Position numbers and translations under genes: made by a program
Shown: piece by piece, positions 1 through 9,539 of the stretch
Layout of the letters: each line of letters opens with the position of its first letter
Position numbering within the stretch: the first letter of the stretch is position 1
Source: Alphaproteobacteria bacterium
GTDB taxonomy: Bacteria; Pseudomonadota; Alphaproteobacteria; Micavibrionales; Micavibrionaceae
Direction of reading: 5' to 3'
Length of the DNA: 64,000 bases
Assembly: GCA_028277665.1 (NCBI GenBank)
Contig: JANQFU010000021.1
Coordinates: 1-64,000, forward strand
Notes under the pieces: generated by a model
The model's database searches: none
Seen by the model: only the letters and a program-made list of their open reading frames with translations
What the model was told of the DNA's origin: nothing

Positions 1-72
1 TTCTCGGCAGTCCACATCAGCAGCCCCTCCTTCATGGCTACCTACAAGTGAATCACAACCGATTCCTTTGAA

Positions 73-522
73 TCAACTTGTTTTCGGACGGACACTTAAT
101 AACTCACGATTAATAACAGCGGATTCTCCCTCCAAATAATATCTTACAAATGGTTCCATCAATCGTTCACCAGACAAATATATGTATTGGAATGGGTCTT
201 CAGGATTATCAGGATTCATTTCAATATCGAGAGCCAGTTTCCTCATTTCTTCTGAAAAAACTTTTAAACCCGCTTGAAGCGGCTCTCCGGAAACTTTCAT
301 ATCTATCAACAAATCTCCTTGCTCATTATGTCGCTCAGAAAATTCGATAGACTCGGGCCACTTATCCACTGACTCTCTAATATTTCGTCGCGTATCAAGA
401 CGAATATAGAAATCAAGAAAATTCCAATATTCCTGATCAAAGCCTGGATATATAAAGCTTTCTCCAGTCTTATTATCAGTTAATACAGTACCTTGTTCAG
501 TAATTTCTCTTTCCCAAGACAT
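73..522 (-). CDS. Hypothetical protein, AT-rich
   Basis: Encodes 149 residues with no family that I recognise. The protein is acidic and soluble, with no signal peptide or membrane segment; it is rich in Asp, Glu, Tyr and Phe (aromatic cluster around residues 28-40). The ATG follows a GAGGT that lies almost directly against it, so the ribosome binding site is poor. Base composition is clearly more AT-rich than the genes from 793 onward, which suggests acquisition from elsewhere or weak constraint. The reading frame is intact. The first 72 bases of the window, downstream of it, hold nothing that can be assigned with confidence. Confidence 0.6.
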   Translation of the reverse strand: MSWEREITEQGTVLTDNKTGESFIYPGFDQEYWNFLDFYIRLDTRRNIRESVDKWPESIEFSERHNEQGDLLIDMKVSGEPLQAGLKVFSEEMRKLALDIEMNPDNPEDPFQYIYLSGERLMEPFVRYYLEGESAVINRELLSVRPKTS

Positions 523-792
523 ACCTCATTATGAGATTTTAGCTTTAAAATTATGTTAAAATATGGAGCAGACAGCGCCGTTTTTCTTGATGTACATATG
601 TGTGCATCCAGATCATCATAATCTTTTGGTAAGATAGTTGAACTTTCAAAACACCGACCAAGGGGTTCAGGTAACATTCAATCCATAATAAAAGGCCCAT
701 TTTTAAAATTATCATCAAGCATGGCACTCGCCCGAAAATGTGTTAGGTGTATGGGATAAGAAAAAGATATCCGATACCCGGAGGAACATGAC

Positions 793-2475
793 ATGCGCCG
801 TACTGCTGCCCCGTTAATATTTGCGTTGACGCTCCTGATTTTTGCGCTGCTCCCCGCAGCGGCGAAGGCGGACGAGATCACCGCCACAAGCAAAGTCTCG
901 GCCGTTACCGTCTTCCAGAACGGGGCCCGGGTGACCCGCACAGCCACAATCGACATCCCGGCGGGACAGCATACCGTCCTTCTCGAGGATATCCCGCCGA
1001 ATGCGGACCCGTCCTTCATGACGGTAGCCGGCTCGGCCGGCGCAAAGGTCATCCTCGGCGCACTCACGCATAAATGGACGACGCGGCCGGAACTCACCGC
1101 CCCACGCGAGAAAGAGCTACAGGACGAAATCACGAAGCTCGAAGACCGAAAATCCGAAAAAGAGGTTGCGCTTTCAGCTTTCAACACAGAAAAAGCGTTC
1201 TACGAGAAACTCGCCGCTACCGCCGGAGAGCGAATTGATGACGACATCTCGACATTCAATCTCGATCCGGACACATGGACGCTGGCCGCAAAATCCGTCA
1301 GTGCAGGCGTCCTGAACGCAATGCAGAGCGCGCTGAAAATCAAACAGGAGATCCGCGTCCTCGACAAAGAGATCAAATCCTTGCGGGAAGAGCTTGCCCG
1401 CCTCGGCAATGGCAGCCGCCACATTCTCGAGGTCTGCCTGCCGATAGAATCCGCAGCCGCGACAACGCTCGCCCTGACCCTTGAATACACAAGCGGAAAC
1501 GTGTCCTGGGGACCAGCCTACGAAGCGCGCCTGACAACGGATACGGCAACGCCGGCTCTGACGCTTGAACAATTCGGCCTTGTCTATCAGAAAACCGGCG
1601 AAGACTGGACGGATATCGACCTGACCCTCTCGACGGCGCAACCCGGCCGGGGAATCGCGCCGCCCAGACCGTCCCCGATGTGGGTCGATTTTATGCCGGA
1701 GATCCGGGCCAAAAGGCATTTTTCATCAAATTTTTCCGAATCGGCTATCCCTGAAATGGCCATGATGGACGCCGTCGAGGAGATGGAAGGGAGCGTCGAA
1801 CAAGCCTATATGGCCGCACCCATGCCGGCGCAAATCGACACTGGAGAATTCTTAAGCACATACAAAATTCCGGGGCCGGTCACCATAACCGCAGACGGAT
1901 CGGAAAGCCGGGTCCTGGTTGGATCGTATGACACAGAGACCCTACTCGCCCGCCATGCCTACCCGCAATGGCGTGAGGACGTGTTCCTGATCGCAAAAAC
2001 AAAACTTGCCGGAAATGCGACGCTTCCCGCCGGGCAAGTGAGCCTCTTCCGCGACGGGATTTATCTCGGCAAAACGCATCTGTCGATGCTGCGCCCCGGC
2101 GAAGAGGTCGACCTCGCCTTCGGCACGGACGACTACATCGCGATTACACGGGAAACGCTCGAAAACGAGCACGGGGAAAAAGGCATGATCAACCGCGAAC
2201 AGAGCCGGACCCACCGTCTCATCACAAAATTTGAGAGCCGCCGGAACAAACCGGTTGCCCTGCGTGTCTTCGAGACCGTCCCCGCGCCGCGGGACGAAGA
2301 CATCAAGCTCTCGATCCTGAAGGACGCGACGACCCCCGGCTATGAACAAGACGCCGAAGACATCAAAAACCTGCTCGTCTGGGATCTTGACATCCCGGCA
2401 GGCGAGACGTCGGCACTCAATCTCGGCTGGACGCTCACCTGGCCTCAGGACAAAAACATAACCGGGATCCGGTAG
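793..2475 (+). CDS. DUF4139 (MuiA-like) secreted protein
   Basis: A 560-residue envelope protein with an N-terminal signal peptide (hydrophobic residues 7-23, Ala-rich cleavage region ending near AKADE). A DUF4140-like beta domain follows at about 35-100, then a charged coiled coil at about 100-205 and a large DUF4139 domain to the C-terminus. Proteins of this build are annotated as 'mucoidy inhibitor A' homologues; the molecular role is not established. The start is supported by GGAGGA at 780-785, seven bases before the ATG. It stands alone: an AT-rich gene lies upstream and a repeat element follows. Confidence 0.85.
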   Translation: MRRTAAPLIFALTLLIFALLPAAAKADEITATSKVSAVTVFQNGARVTRTATIDIPAGQHTVLLEDIPPNADPSFMTVAGSAGAKVILGALTHKWTTRPELTAPREKELQDEITKLEDRKSEKEVALSAFNTEKAFYEKLAATAGERIDDDISTFNLDPDTWTLAAKSVSAGVLNAMQSALKIKQEIRVLDKEIKSLREELARLGNGSRHILEVCLPIESAAATTLALTLEYTSGNVSWGPAYEARLTTDTATPALTLEQFGLVYQKTGEDWTDIDLTLSTAQPGRGIAPPRPSPMWVDFMPEIRAKRHFSSNFSESAIPEMAMMDAVEEMEGSVEQAYMAAPMPAQIDTGEFLSTYKIPGPVTITADGSESRVLVGSYDTETLLARHAYPQWREDVFLIAKTKLAGNATLPAGQVSLFRDGIYLGKTHLSMLRPGEEVDLAFGTDDYIAITRETLENEHGEKGMINREQSRTHRLITKFESRRNKPVALRVFETVPAPRDEDIKLSILKDATTPGYEQDAEDIKNLLVWDLDIPAGETSALNLGWTLTWPQDKNITGIR

Positions 2476-2542
2476 GTTGTTCGTATAAATTACGGTTCTC
2501 GACAGGGCGGAAACGGGAACATTCTTAACACCCCTCAATTTT

Positions 2543-2641
2543 GTCATTGCGAGCCCGCGGAGCGGGCGCGGCAATCCAGAATCTCACAGATTTAAACGCT
2601 TTTTCTGGATTGCTTCGTCGTTTACAGCTCCTCGCAATGAC
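2543..2641. repeat. Palindromic intergenic repeat (cattgcgag family)
   Basis: The ends are perfect inverted repeats, GTCATTGCGAG at 2543-2553 and CTCGCAATGAC at 2631-2641, with a second internal pair (GCAATCCAGAA / TTCTGGATTGC). A close relative lies at 44318-44389 and a diverged one at 36349-36454. It sits between the 3' ends of two convergent genes and could fold as a terminator-like hairpin, but its recurrence marks it as a dispersed repeat. Confidence 0.8.
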
Positions 2642-2759
2642 GGAAAAGAAGACCTTTCACGAAATTGAGAGGTGGCAAGCGGGAACATTCTTGCAAATTT
2701 AGAAGGCGTTTTCATGCCGATTTGGTGCAAAATAGCCAGTTAGGAAAGAGGTCTATTGA

Positions 2760-4538
2760 TTACATGCGCTCCGGAACATCCAGACCGCACAGACCGAGGA
2801 TGCGTTCGAGCGTGCGCAGGGTCATCTCGCACAGCCGCAGGCGGGAGCCGCGCAGCGTAGCGTCTTTCTCCGAAAGGATGTGGCAGACGCCGTAGAACGA
2901 GCTGAATTCCTGTGCAAGTTTAAAGGCATATTCGCACAGATGGTGCGGTGCGTAATGTTTCAGGCTCGCGGCGAAATATGACGGATAATCCGCAAGAAGA
3001 AGCGCAAGGGAGCGGTCGACGTCCGTCAGGGCGTCAGGTGCAATATCCGATGAGACGAACTCTTCCCGCGCGGCTTTCCGGAGCAAGGACTTGATCCGGA
3101 CGGCCTGATAGAGATGATACGGCCCGGTTTTGCCCTCGAACTGGGTTAAGCGGTCGAGATCGAAAATGTAATCGGATTGCCGCTGATTTTGGAGGTCGGC
3201 GAATTTGATTGCTGCGACGGCGATCATGTGTGCGATTTCTTCCCGCTCTTTTTCAAACAGGTCCCGGGCCAGATGCGCGTCTTCGAGACGCTGGCGGGCT
3301 TTGTCACGCGCCATCTCGATCAGGTCGCCAAGCCGCATGACGCCGCCTGCGCGGGTTTTGAACGGTTTGCCGTCCGGCCCGTTCATCGTGCCGAACCCGG
3401 CATGGATTAACTCCACATCATCCGGGACGATTCCGGCAAGCCGTGCCGCCCGAAAGACCTGCTCGAAATGGAGGTGTTGTCGTTGATCGACGACATAAAT
3501 AATCCGGTCCGGCGCGTAGAGTGACATCCGCTCGACGAGCGTTGCGAGGTCGGTCGTGCCGTACATCACGCCCCCGTCCCGTTTGTACATGATCAGCGGC
3601 GGAACCTCTTTCGTGTCGTCGTTGCGCTTGACCGGCACGATCAAGGCCCCTTCGTCCGGAATGGCATAGCCCTGATCTTTCATCTTTTCGACCATCGGCG
3701 GGATGAGATCGTGAACGTCCGCCTCGCCTTTCCACAAATCGAAATGCACGTTCAATAAACCGTAATTGGCTTTCATTCCGATAATTGAGACGTCACGGAT
3801 TATCTTCCACATCGCGTAATAAGGATCTTCGCGCCGCTGCATTTTTAACGTTGTGGCCTGTGCCTCGGCCATCAGGTCCGGGTCGGCTTTGGCGGTGGCG
3901 GAGGCCTGTGGATACCGCTCCGATAAGTCGTCAAAAAGCTCTTGTACGGCATCCGGGTTGGAAAGATCGAGTTTGAAAATCCAGTCAGCCTCGTCGTGGC
4001 GCAGATAATCACTGAACAGAATTCCGAGATGGGTGCCCCAATCCCCCATATGCACATCACCAAGTGTCTTAAATCCAGCCTCGGCCATCACCCGGCGCAT
4101 CGTGTCCCCGATAATGGCGGAGCGCAGATGTCCGACATGCATCGGTTTGGCAATGTTCGAACCGCCGTAATCCAGGATCACCGTCTTGTCTTGTCCTGTG
4201 CGTTCAACGCCGAGGGTTTCGTCACCGGCGATCTCTTTCAGATGCGCGCAAAGATAAGCATCGTGCACATGAAAGTTCAGAAAACCCGGTCCGGCGATCT
4301 CGATCCGGGAAAAGGCGGATTGCGCCTGCGGGTCGGCCTCAAGGCGGGCGATGAGGTCGGCGGCAACGTCACGCGGAGATTTTTTGGCAATCTTCGCCGC
4401 CGCCATCGCGCCGTTACATTGAAACTGTGCGAGGTCCGGGCGATCGGATACGCGGACCAGACCGAGGTCTTGCGGCAATTCCGCGGCCTCAAAAACATTC
4501 CCGACAATCTCCGTTAATTTGTCCGCCAGTGCACTCAT
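2760..4538 (-). CDS. argS: Arginyl-tRNA synthetase
   Basis: Charges tRNA-Arg in the cytoplasm. The 592-residue class I synthetase has an N-terminal Arg-tRNA-synthetase domain (about 5-90), the HIGH-type motif HVGH at 134-137, an FKTRAGG segment in the place of KMSKS, and a C-terminal DALR anticodon-binding domain ending in LGLDVPERM. A longer frame extends upstream to 4670, but those residues do not look like the family; the ATG at 4538 gives the usual N-terminus (MSALADKLTE). Size is normal and all motifs are intact. Confidence 0.96.
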   Translation of the reverse strand: MSALADKLTEIVGNVFEAAELPQDLGLVRVSDRPDLAQFQCNGAMAAAKIAKKSPRDVAADLIARLEADPQAQSAFSRIEIAGPGFLNFHVHDAYLCAHLKEIAGDETLGVERTGQDKTVILDYGGSNIAKPMHVGHLRSAIIGDTMRRVMAEAGFKTLGDVHMGDWGTHLGILFSDYLRHDEADWIFKLDLSNPDAVQELFDDLSERYPQASATAKADPDLMAEAQATTLKMQRREDPYYAMWKIIRDVSIIGMKANYGLLNVHFDLWKGEADVHDLIPPMVEKMKDQGYAIPDEGALIVPVKRNDDTKEVPPLIMYKRDGGVMYGTTDLATLVERMSLYAPDRIIYVVDQRQHLHFEQVFRAARLAGIVPDDVELIHAGFGTMNGPDGKPFKTRAGGVMRLGDLIEMARDKARQRLEDAHLARDLFEKEREEIAHMIAVAAIKFADLQNQRQSDYIFDLDRLTQFEGKTGPYHLYQAVRIKSLLRKAAREEFVSSDIAPDALTDVDRSLALLLADYPSYFAASLKHYAPHHLCEYAFKLAQEFSSFYGVCHILSEKDATLRGSRLRLCEMTLRTLERILGLCGLDVPERM

Positions 4539-4742
4539 CTTCTGTTCGCCTTTTTGTGTTCTTTTTTCAAGGTGGCTTATCCTACACAATGAAAAGGAAA
4601 TTTGACAAGAAAACAAAAAAAGGCCGCCGGAGGGGATCCGGCGGCTGAGGGACAATCCGATCGCCTTCAAATGTTTCCGGGAGGAGAAGGACTGCGGGGC
4701 AAGAGGAACCCGGAAACAGACAATCAGATCGGCAGAAGAGCG

Positions 4743-4922
4743 TTAATCATCACAATACGAAGGCGGAACCTCCCTGTGGTCATGACCACCATCATAAACA
4801 GGTACACGGACAGGCAAACTGGCCGGATCCCGGACAAGCAAACTCCCCGTTACAAGAAACATCGTGAAACCGGTCGCTGCAAAAAGAATTGTAAACAAGG
4901 TTAATCCGCCTTCTCCTGTCAT
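4743..4922 (-). CDS. Possible small single-pass membrane protein
   Basis: A 59-codon frame with one convincing hydrophobic segment (about residues 5-28, LTLFTILFAATGFTMFLVTG) followed by a polar tail with a His/Asp cluster. AAGG touches the ATG, which is a poor spacing. It is the only coding candidate in the 547 bases between argS and the aminotransferase gene; the rest of that gap shows nothing. The composition fits a membrane protein, but there is no family match that I can name, so it may be spurious. Confidence 0.35.
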   Translation of the reverse strand: MTGEGGLTLFTILFAATGFTMFLVTGSLLVRDPASLPVRVPVYDGGHDHREVPPSYCDD

Positions 4923-5085
4923 CCTTCTTTCAGTGTACCCCGAGGCTGGTAAAATCCGGGTAAATATTCCATAAAATTTTATATATTCCATATGGTTTTG
5001 AGAAAGTTAGTCTTGCCTCTGCCGTGCAGGAAGGCCATACTGCGCGGCACGTTCTGAAAGAAAAAATTAGAGTAGCGGGGCTGCC

Positions 5086-6258
5086 ATGACGTTAAAACTC
5101 TCCAATCGTTCGGATATTCCTGTTTTCCGCGTTCTGGATATCCTGCGGATCGTGAACGAGCGGATCGCGCAGGGCGAAGACATTATCCATCTTGACGCCG
5201 GGCAGCCCAGTGACGGCGCGCCGCAGCCTGCACTTGAGTATGGCGCGAAAATCCTGAAAAGCGGGACAGGGCTCGGCTATACCGAGGCCATGGGCATGCC
5301 GCTTTTGCGCGACCGGATTGCACTTCATTATAAACAGCATTACGGGATCGATCTTCCTCATGAGCGGATTGCCGTGACGATGGGGGCCTCCGGCGGGTTT
5401 ATCCTGTCTTTTTTGACGGTTTTCGATGCGGGGGATCGCGTGGCTCTCGCCGCGCCGGGATATCCGGCCTACCGGAACATCTTGAGGACCATCGACATTA
5501 CGCCGGTCGAGATCCCGGCGGGGCCGGAGACAAACTACCAGCCGACGGTCGAGCATCTGGAGGCTCTTGAGGAGCCGATTGACGGTCTGATTATTGCGAG
5601 TCCGTCGAACCCTTGCGGAACCATCATTCCACCGGACGAGTTGGAAAAACTTTGTGCGTGGTGTGATAAAAACGGCGTCCGCCTGATCGCCGACGAAATT
5701 TACCACGGCGTAACCTTTGACGAACCGGCGGAGACCGTTTTGCGCTATACGGAGAATGCCGTGATCGCGCAGAGCTTTTCCAAATATTTTGCCATGACCG
5801 GCTGGCGTCTCGGCTGGCTCGTCCTGCCCGAAGATGTTGCTCCGCGCCTGAAAGCTCTTGCCGAAAGCCTGTTCGTCGCGCCGCCGACCCTGGCCCAGCA
5901 TATCGCCTATAAGACCTTCGATCATTTCGATGTTCTGGACGGCTATGTCGCGCGCTATAAAGCGAATCTCGATATCCTGAAGGCAGAGCTTCCGAAAGCC
6001 GGGATTACGAAACTTTCGGATACGAAGGGCGCGTTTTATCTGTATGCGGATATCGGCAATCTGACGAATGACAGCGAGCGGTTTTGCCGGGACATGCTTG
6101 ACGAGGCCAAAGTTTCGGCTACGCCGGGTCTGGATTTCGATCTGGAGCGCGGGCATCAGACAATGCGCATTTCCTTTGCCGGAAAGACGGAAGACATCCG
6201 CGAGGCCTGCCGCCGCATTCAGGAATGGCGCGCGAAGAAGACAAGTAACTATAGATAG
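5086..6258 (+). CDS. Class I/II PLP-dependent aminotransferase
   Basis: A 390-residue cytoplasmic aminotransferase of fold type I. The sequence shows the SPSNPCGT motif (residues 172-179, Asn175 contacts PLP), ADEIY (202-206) and the PLP lysine Lys233 in SFSKYFAMTGWRLGW. It resembles the aspartate/aromatic/alanine aminotransferases annotated only by class, so the amino donor cannot be assigned. No operon partner is visible: it is separated by 263 bases from rplP, where rpsC would normally be. Confidence 0.9.
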   Translation: MTLKLSNRSDIPVFRVLDILRIVNERIAQGEDIIHLDAGQPSDGAPQPALEYGAKILKSGTGLGYTEAMGMPLLRDRIALHYKQHYGIDLPHERIAVTMGASGGFILSFLTVFDAGDRVALAAPGYPAYRNILRTIDITPVEIPAGPETNYQPTVEHLEALEEPIDGLIIASPSNPCGTIIPPDELEKLCAWCDKNGVRLIADEIYHGVTFDEPAETVLRYTENAVIAQSFSKYFAMTGWRLGWLVLPEDVAPRLKALAESLFVAPPTLAQHIAYKTFDHFDVLDGYVARYKANLDILKAELPKAGITKLSDTKGAFYLYADIGNLTNDSERFCRDMLDEAKVSATPGLDFDLERGHQTMRISFAGKTEDIREACRRIQEWRAKKTSNYR

Positions 6259-6279
6259 AGATCCCGGATACCAAATCTC
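6257..6279. repeat. Short dispersed repeat (copy 1 of 2)
   Basis: This 23-bp sequence, starting AGAGATCCCGGATACC, is present in reverse orientation with one mismatch at 40698-40720. Here it begins at the aminotransferase stop codon and is also the left arm of a loose palindrome (ATCCCGGA at 6261-6268 with TCCGGGAT at 6320-6327). Confidence 0.5.
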
Positions 6280-6451
6280 ACCCAATGAAAAACACTGTTT
6301 TTCAAGGCCCGATATAGGTTCCGGGATTGCGAAGGATGGAATTTAAAAAAGATTCCAAAAAGTGCTGGAAAATATCTGAGAAATAGGATATGGTCCGCGC
6401 GAATTAAGGACACCCGTCTTTAACTGACAAGACGAAGCCATATAGGAACTG

Positions 6452-6467
6452 GGATTGAAAGCAATCC
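6452..6467 (+). promoter_or_regulatory. Hairpin upstream of rplP
   Basis: GGATTG-AAAG-CAATCC forms a perfect 6-bp stem with a four-base loop, 54 bases before the rplP start. It could be part of a leader or attenuator for the ribosomal operon. No clear -35/-10 pair was identified in the 263-base gap, and no remnant of rpsC is seen there. Confidence 0.35.
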
Positions 6468-6521
6468 AAAGCCTATGTGAACAAAAATTTTTTGTGCGAA
6501 TGAAACGGACAGAGAAAAGCA

Positions 6522-6944
6522 ATGCTGAGCCCGAAAAAAACGAAATTCCGCAAGCAGCACAAAGGCCGGATTCACGGCACGGCGAAAGGCGGAACGGAGC
6601 TGAACTTTGGTGCCTACGGCCTGAAGGCCATGGAACCGGAGAGGATCACAGCCCGCCAGATTGAAGCGGCCCGCCGTGCGATCACGCGCCACGTCAAGCG
6701 TCAGGGGAAACTCTGGATCCGGATTTTCCCGGATGTGCCGGTCTCCAAAAAACCGCTTGAGGTTCGTCAGGGGAAAGGGAAAGGCTCGCCGGAATTTTGG
6801 GCCTGCCGTGTGAAACCGGGCCGGATCATGTTCGAAATGGAAGGCGTGCCGCAGAATATCGCGCGCGAGGCGCTTACGCTCGGCGCTGCGAAGTTGCCGA
6901 TCAAAACGAAATTTATCAGCCGCGTTGGTGAGGAGGCCGCCTGA
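6522..6944 (+). CDS. rplP: 50S ribosomal protein L16
   Basis: Large-subunit protein close to the A site. The 140 residues match the family over the full length (start [41 protein letters not shown]). It is the first ribosomal gene in this run; in most bacteria rpsC lies directly upstream, but here the preceding gene is an aminotransferase. rpmC follows after 17 bases. Confidence 0.98.
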   Translation: MLSPKKTKFRKQHKGRIHGTAKGGTELNFGAYGLKAMEPERITARQIEAARRAITRHVKRQGKLWIRIFPDVPVSKKPLEVRQGKGKGSPEFWACRVKPGRIMFEMEGVPQNIAREALTLGAAKLPIKTKFISRVGEEAA

Positions 6945-6961
6945 TAAGAAAGGCGGAAGAA

Positions 6962-7174
6962 ATGATGAAGGCAGAAGAGTTACGCACGAAATCGACGGAT
7001 GAACTGAAAAAAGCCCTGCTGGATCTCCGCAAGGAGCAATTCAACATGCGCTTTCAGAAAGCGGGCGGTCAGATCGCGAACACGGCGCAGATGCGCAGCG
7101 TTCGCCGGAACATTGCCCGGATCAAAACGATTTTGAATGAAAAACAGACCCAAAGCGCCCAAAAGGCGGCTTAG
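6962..7174 (+). CDS. rpmC: 50S ribosomal protein L29
   Basis: A 70-residue two-helix protein near the polypeptide exit tunnel. The core [28 protein letters not shown] is typical, as is the [22 protein letters not shown] second helix. Two adjacent ATG codons (6962 and 6965) are possible starts; GGAAGA lies a few bases before the first. Between rplP and rpsQ in the conserved order. Confidence 0.97.
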   Translation: MMKAEELRTKSTDELKKALLDLRKEQFNMRFQKAGGQIANTAQMRSVRRNIARIKTILNEKQTQSAQKAA

Positions 7175-7199
7175 AAAATAGACGATAAAGGAGAGCGAC

Positions 7200-7439
7200 A
7201 TGCCCCGCCGTATACTTGAAGGTAAAGTGGTCAGCGACAAGATGGACAAGACAGTGACGGTCCTCGTCGAGCGTCGCTTCATGCACCCGGTTTATAAAAA
7301 ATACGTCAAGATGACGGACCGGTATGCCGCCCATGACGAAAACGGCGCATGCAAGGAAGGCGATGTCGTTCAGATTGAGGAATGCCGCCCGATTTCCAAA
7401 CGGAAAAGCTGGCGCGTCGTCAACCGTCCTGCGGCGTAA
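7200..7439 (+). CDS. rpsQ: 30S ribosomal protein S17
   Basis: A 79-residue OB-fold protein that binds the 5' domain of 16S rRNA. The sequence shows the family features: [14 protein letters not shown] near the N-terminus and [21 protein letters not shown] toward the C-terminus. GGAGAG precedes the ATG. Conserved position between rpmC and rplN. Confidence 0.98.
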   Translation: MPRRILEGKVVSDKMDKTVTVLVERRFMHPVYKKYVKMTDRYAAHDENGACKEGDVVQIEECRPISKRKSWRVVNRPAA

Positions 7440-7478
7440 AGGTTTTTGGTAGAGAATTTTTAATAAGGGAAATAAACC

Positions 7479-7847
7479 ATGATCCAGATGCAATCGAGAA
7501 TGCTGGTGGCGGACAACAGCGGAGCCCGCGAAGTCCAGTGCATCAAGGTTCCGGGCGGATCCAAACGGCGCTCGGCCAATATCGGCGACGTTGTGGTCGT
7601 GACCGTCAAGGAAGCGATCCCGCGCGGCCGTGTGAAAAAAGGCGACGTTCACCGGGCCGTCATCGTACGGACGAGTAAAGGCGTTCGCCGCCGTTACGGC
7701 GAACAAATCCGCTTTGACACAAACGCGGCGGTATTGATCAACAAATCCAACGAGCCGATTGGCACGCGGATTTTTGGGCCGGTGACCCGCGAGTTGCGGA
7801 CCCGGGGATTCATGAAAATCATTTCGCTGGCGGCGGAGGTGCTCTGA
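7479..7847 (+). CDS. rplN: 50S ribosomal protein L14
   Basis: A 122-residue subunit-interface protein. It is highly conserved: starts [16 protein letters not shown] and carries the [13 protein letters not shown] motif. Its stop codon overlaps the ATG of rplX by one base (TGATG), so the two are probably translationally coupled. Confidence 0.98.
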   Translation: MIQMQSRMLVADNSGAREVQCIKVPGGSKRRSANIGDVVVVTVKEAIPRGRVKKGDVHRAVIVRTSKGVRRRYGEQIRFDTNAAVLINKSNEPIGTRIFGPVTRELRTRGFMKIISLAAEVL

Positions 7848-8191
7848 TGGCTGCGCAACAGGCAACACAAAAGAAGATTAAAACCCGGATCAAGAAAGGC
7901 GATCAGGTCGTCGTTCTGACGGGGAAAGACCGCGGCGCGAAAGGCGAAGTCCTGGAAGTCATGCCGCGCGATCGCCGCGTTCTGGTGCAGGGCGTGAACA
8001 TGATGAAACGCCACAACAAGCCGAGTCAGGTTTCGGCGGGCGGAATTGAAACGAAGGAAGCGCCGCTGCACATCTCGAATGTCGCGCTGGCGGATCCGAA
8101 AACGGGCGCGCCGACGCGGGTCGGATATACGACTCTGAAAGACGGGAAGAAAGTCCGCGTCGCGAAAAAATCCGGTGAGACGGTAGAATAA
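7847..8191 (+). CDS. rplX: 50S ribosomal protein L24
   Basis: A 114-residue KOW-domain protein that helps to initiate 50S assembly. The KOW motif is visible ([20 protein letters not shown]). The strong GGAGGTG ribosome binding site lies within the end of rplN. About ten residues longer than the E. coli protein because of a Gln/Lys-rich N-terminus. Confidence 0.97.
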   Translation: MAAQQATQKKIKTRIKKGDQVVVLTGKDRGAKGEVLEVMPRDRRVLVQGVNMMKRHNKPSQVSAGGIETKEAPLHISNVALADPKTGAPTRVGYTTLKDGKKVRVAKKSGETVE

Positions 8192-8203
8192 GGGAAACAG
8201 GTC

Positions 8204-8746
8204 ATGCAACCGCGATACAAAGAAACATACGATCAAAAAATCAAGCCGGAGCTCGTGAAAAAATACGGGTATAAAAACCCGCACGAAGTGCCGCGCCTTG
8301 AAAAAATCGTCATCAATATGGGCGTCGGCGAAGCCACGGTGAACCGCGCGCATATGGACGGCGCAACGAACGATCTGACGCTGATCACAGGTCAGAAGCC
8401 GGTCGTCACGAAAGCCCGCAAATCGAACGCCTCCTTCAAAATTCGCGAAGGGATGGCAATCGGATGCAAAGTGACGCTGCGCGGCGTGCGGATGTACGAA
8501 TTTCTGGATCGTCTGGTGACGATCGCCTTGCCGCGGGTGCGCGACTTCCGCGGCATTAAAGGGAACAGCTTTGACGGCCGGGGCAACTATTCCCTCGGAA
8601 TCAAGGAACAGATCATTTTCCCGGAGATCGAATACGACAAGGTCGATCAGGTCCGCGGGATGGATATTACGATCTGTACCTCGGCGAAATCGGATGAAGA
8701 GGCGAAGGAACTCCTGCGCGGTTTCCTTCTTCCCTTCCAGAGCTAA
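8204..8746 (+). CDS. rplE: 50S ribosomal protein L5
   Basis: A 180-residue 5S rRNA-binding protein of the central protuberance. Full length, with the family segments [22 protein letters not shown] and [24 protein letters not shown]. Lies 12 bases after rplX in the conserved order. Confidence 0.98.
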   Translation: MQPRYKETYDQKIKPELVKKYGYKNPHEVPRLEKIVINMGVGEATVNRAHMDGATNDLTLITGQKPVVTKARKSNASFKIREGMAIGCKVTLRGVRMYEFLDRLVTIALPRVRDFRGIKGNSFDGRGNYSLGIKEQIIFPEIEYDKVDQVRGMDITICTSAKSDEEAKELLRGFLLPFQS

Positions 8747-8772
8747 GCGTTTAAACGGAGAGGCAGAGTTAA

Positions 8773-9078
8773 ATGGCAAAAGTGAGTGCAGTCGAGCGAA
8801 ACGAGAAACGGCGCAAACTGAACAAGCGGCACGGCCGGAAACGCGGCGAGCTGAAAGCCGTCATCCGGAACAAGGACCTGCCGCCGGAAGACCGGTTTCA
8901 GGCGGTGCTGAAACTCGCGGAACTGCCGCGGAACTCGTCGAAAACGCGCATCCGGAACCGGTGTGCGCTGACGGGGCGTCCGCGGGCCTATTACCGCCGT
9001 TTCAACCTGTCCCGTATCATGCTGCGTGAATTGGCCGCGAGCGGCGAATTGCCCGGCGTAACGAAATCCAGCTGGTAA
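8773..9078 (+). CDS. rpsN: 30S ribosomal protein S14 (zinc-free long form)
   Basis: A 101-residue protein of the 30S head. It has the length of the zinc-independent form and lacks the CxxC...CxxC zinc ribbon of the short form; only one Cys is present, in [15 protein letters not shown]. The family end PGVTKSSW is intact. Downstream of rplE, 26 bases apart. Confidence 0.98.
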   Translation: MAKVSAVERNEKRRKLNKRHGRKRGELKAVIRNKDLPPEDRFQAVLKLAELPRNSSKTRIRNRCALTGRPRAYYRRFNLSRIMLRELAASGELPGVTKSSW

Positions 9079-9104
9079 GAGAGCGATTTAGGAGGATTTG
9101 ACCA

Positions 9105-9503
9105 ATGTCCATGAGTGATCCCCTGGGAGATATGTTGACCCGCATCCGGAACGGCCAGCAGGCCGCGATGCGCAGCATTTTGTGCCCGTGGTCGAAAAAC
9201 CGCGAAGCGGTGTGCAAGGTTCTGAAAGATGAAGGCTATGTCCGCAGCTTCAAAACGGAAGAGGCCGGTGCAGGCAAAAAGAACCTGATCATCGATCTGA
9301 AATACGATGAAGGGCGCGGCGTGATTCGTCAGATCCGCCGGGTTTCGAAACCGGGCCGCCGGGTCTACTCGAAAGTCGGCGACCTGCCGCGCAGCTATAA
9401 CGGTCTCGGGATCTATATCGTCTCGACACCCCACGGCGTTCTGGCCGATCATCAGGCGCGCGCGGAAAATGTCGGTGGTGAAGTTTTGTGTCAGGTCTTT
9501 TAA
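9105..9503 (+). CDS. rpsH: 30S ribosomal protein S8
   Basis: A 132-residue protein that binds the central domain of 16S rRNA and, in E. coli, represses translation of the spc operon. Family features: DPLGDMLTRIRNGQ, KPGRRVYSK, and the C-terminal end GGEVLCQVF. A good TAGGAGG precedes the ATG. The presence of S8 leaves open the same autogenous control, but the target site in the rplE leader was not examined structurally. Confidence 0.98.
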   Translation: MSMSDPLGDMLTRIRNGQQAAMRSILCPWSKNREAVCKVLKDEGYVRSFKTEEAGAGKKNLIIDLKYDEGRGVIRQIRRVSKPGRRVYSKVGDLPRSYNGLGIYIVSTPHGVLADHQARAENVGGEVLCQVF

Positions 9504-9539
9504 CCGGCACGAAGAGAACAGGAAAATTGGAGCTGTAAG

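Noticed and set aside
1-35. Possible gene start on the minus strand (MKEGLLMWTAE) running off the left edge
   Set aside because: Only 11 codons are visible; AGGT lies upstream, but no family can be judged.
4671-5085. Other short frames in the gap before the aminotransferase gene
   Set aside because: No ribosome binding sites, low-complexity Arg/Lys/Thr translations.
5092-6285. Long open frame antisense to the aminotransferase gene
   Set aside because: Arg/Pro-rich translation without any motif; it is a by-product of codon bias in the real gene.
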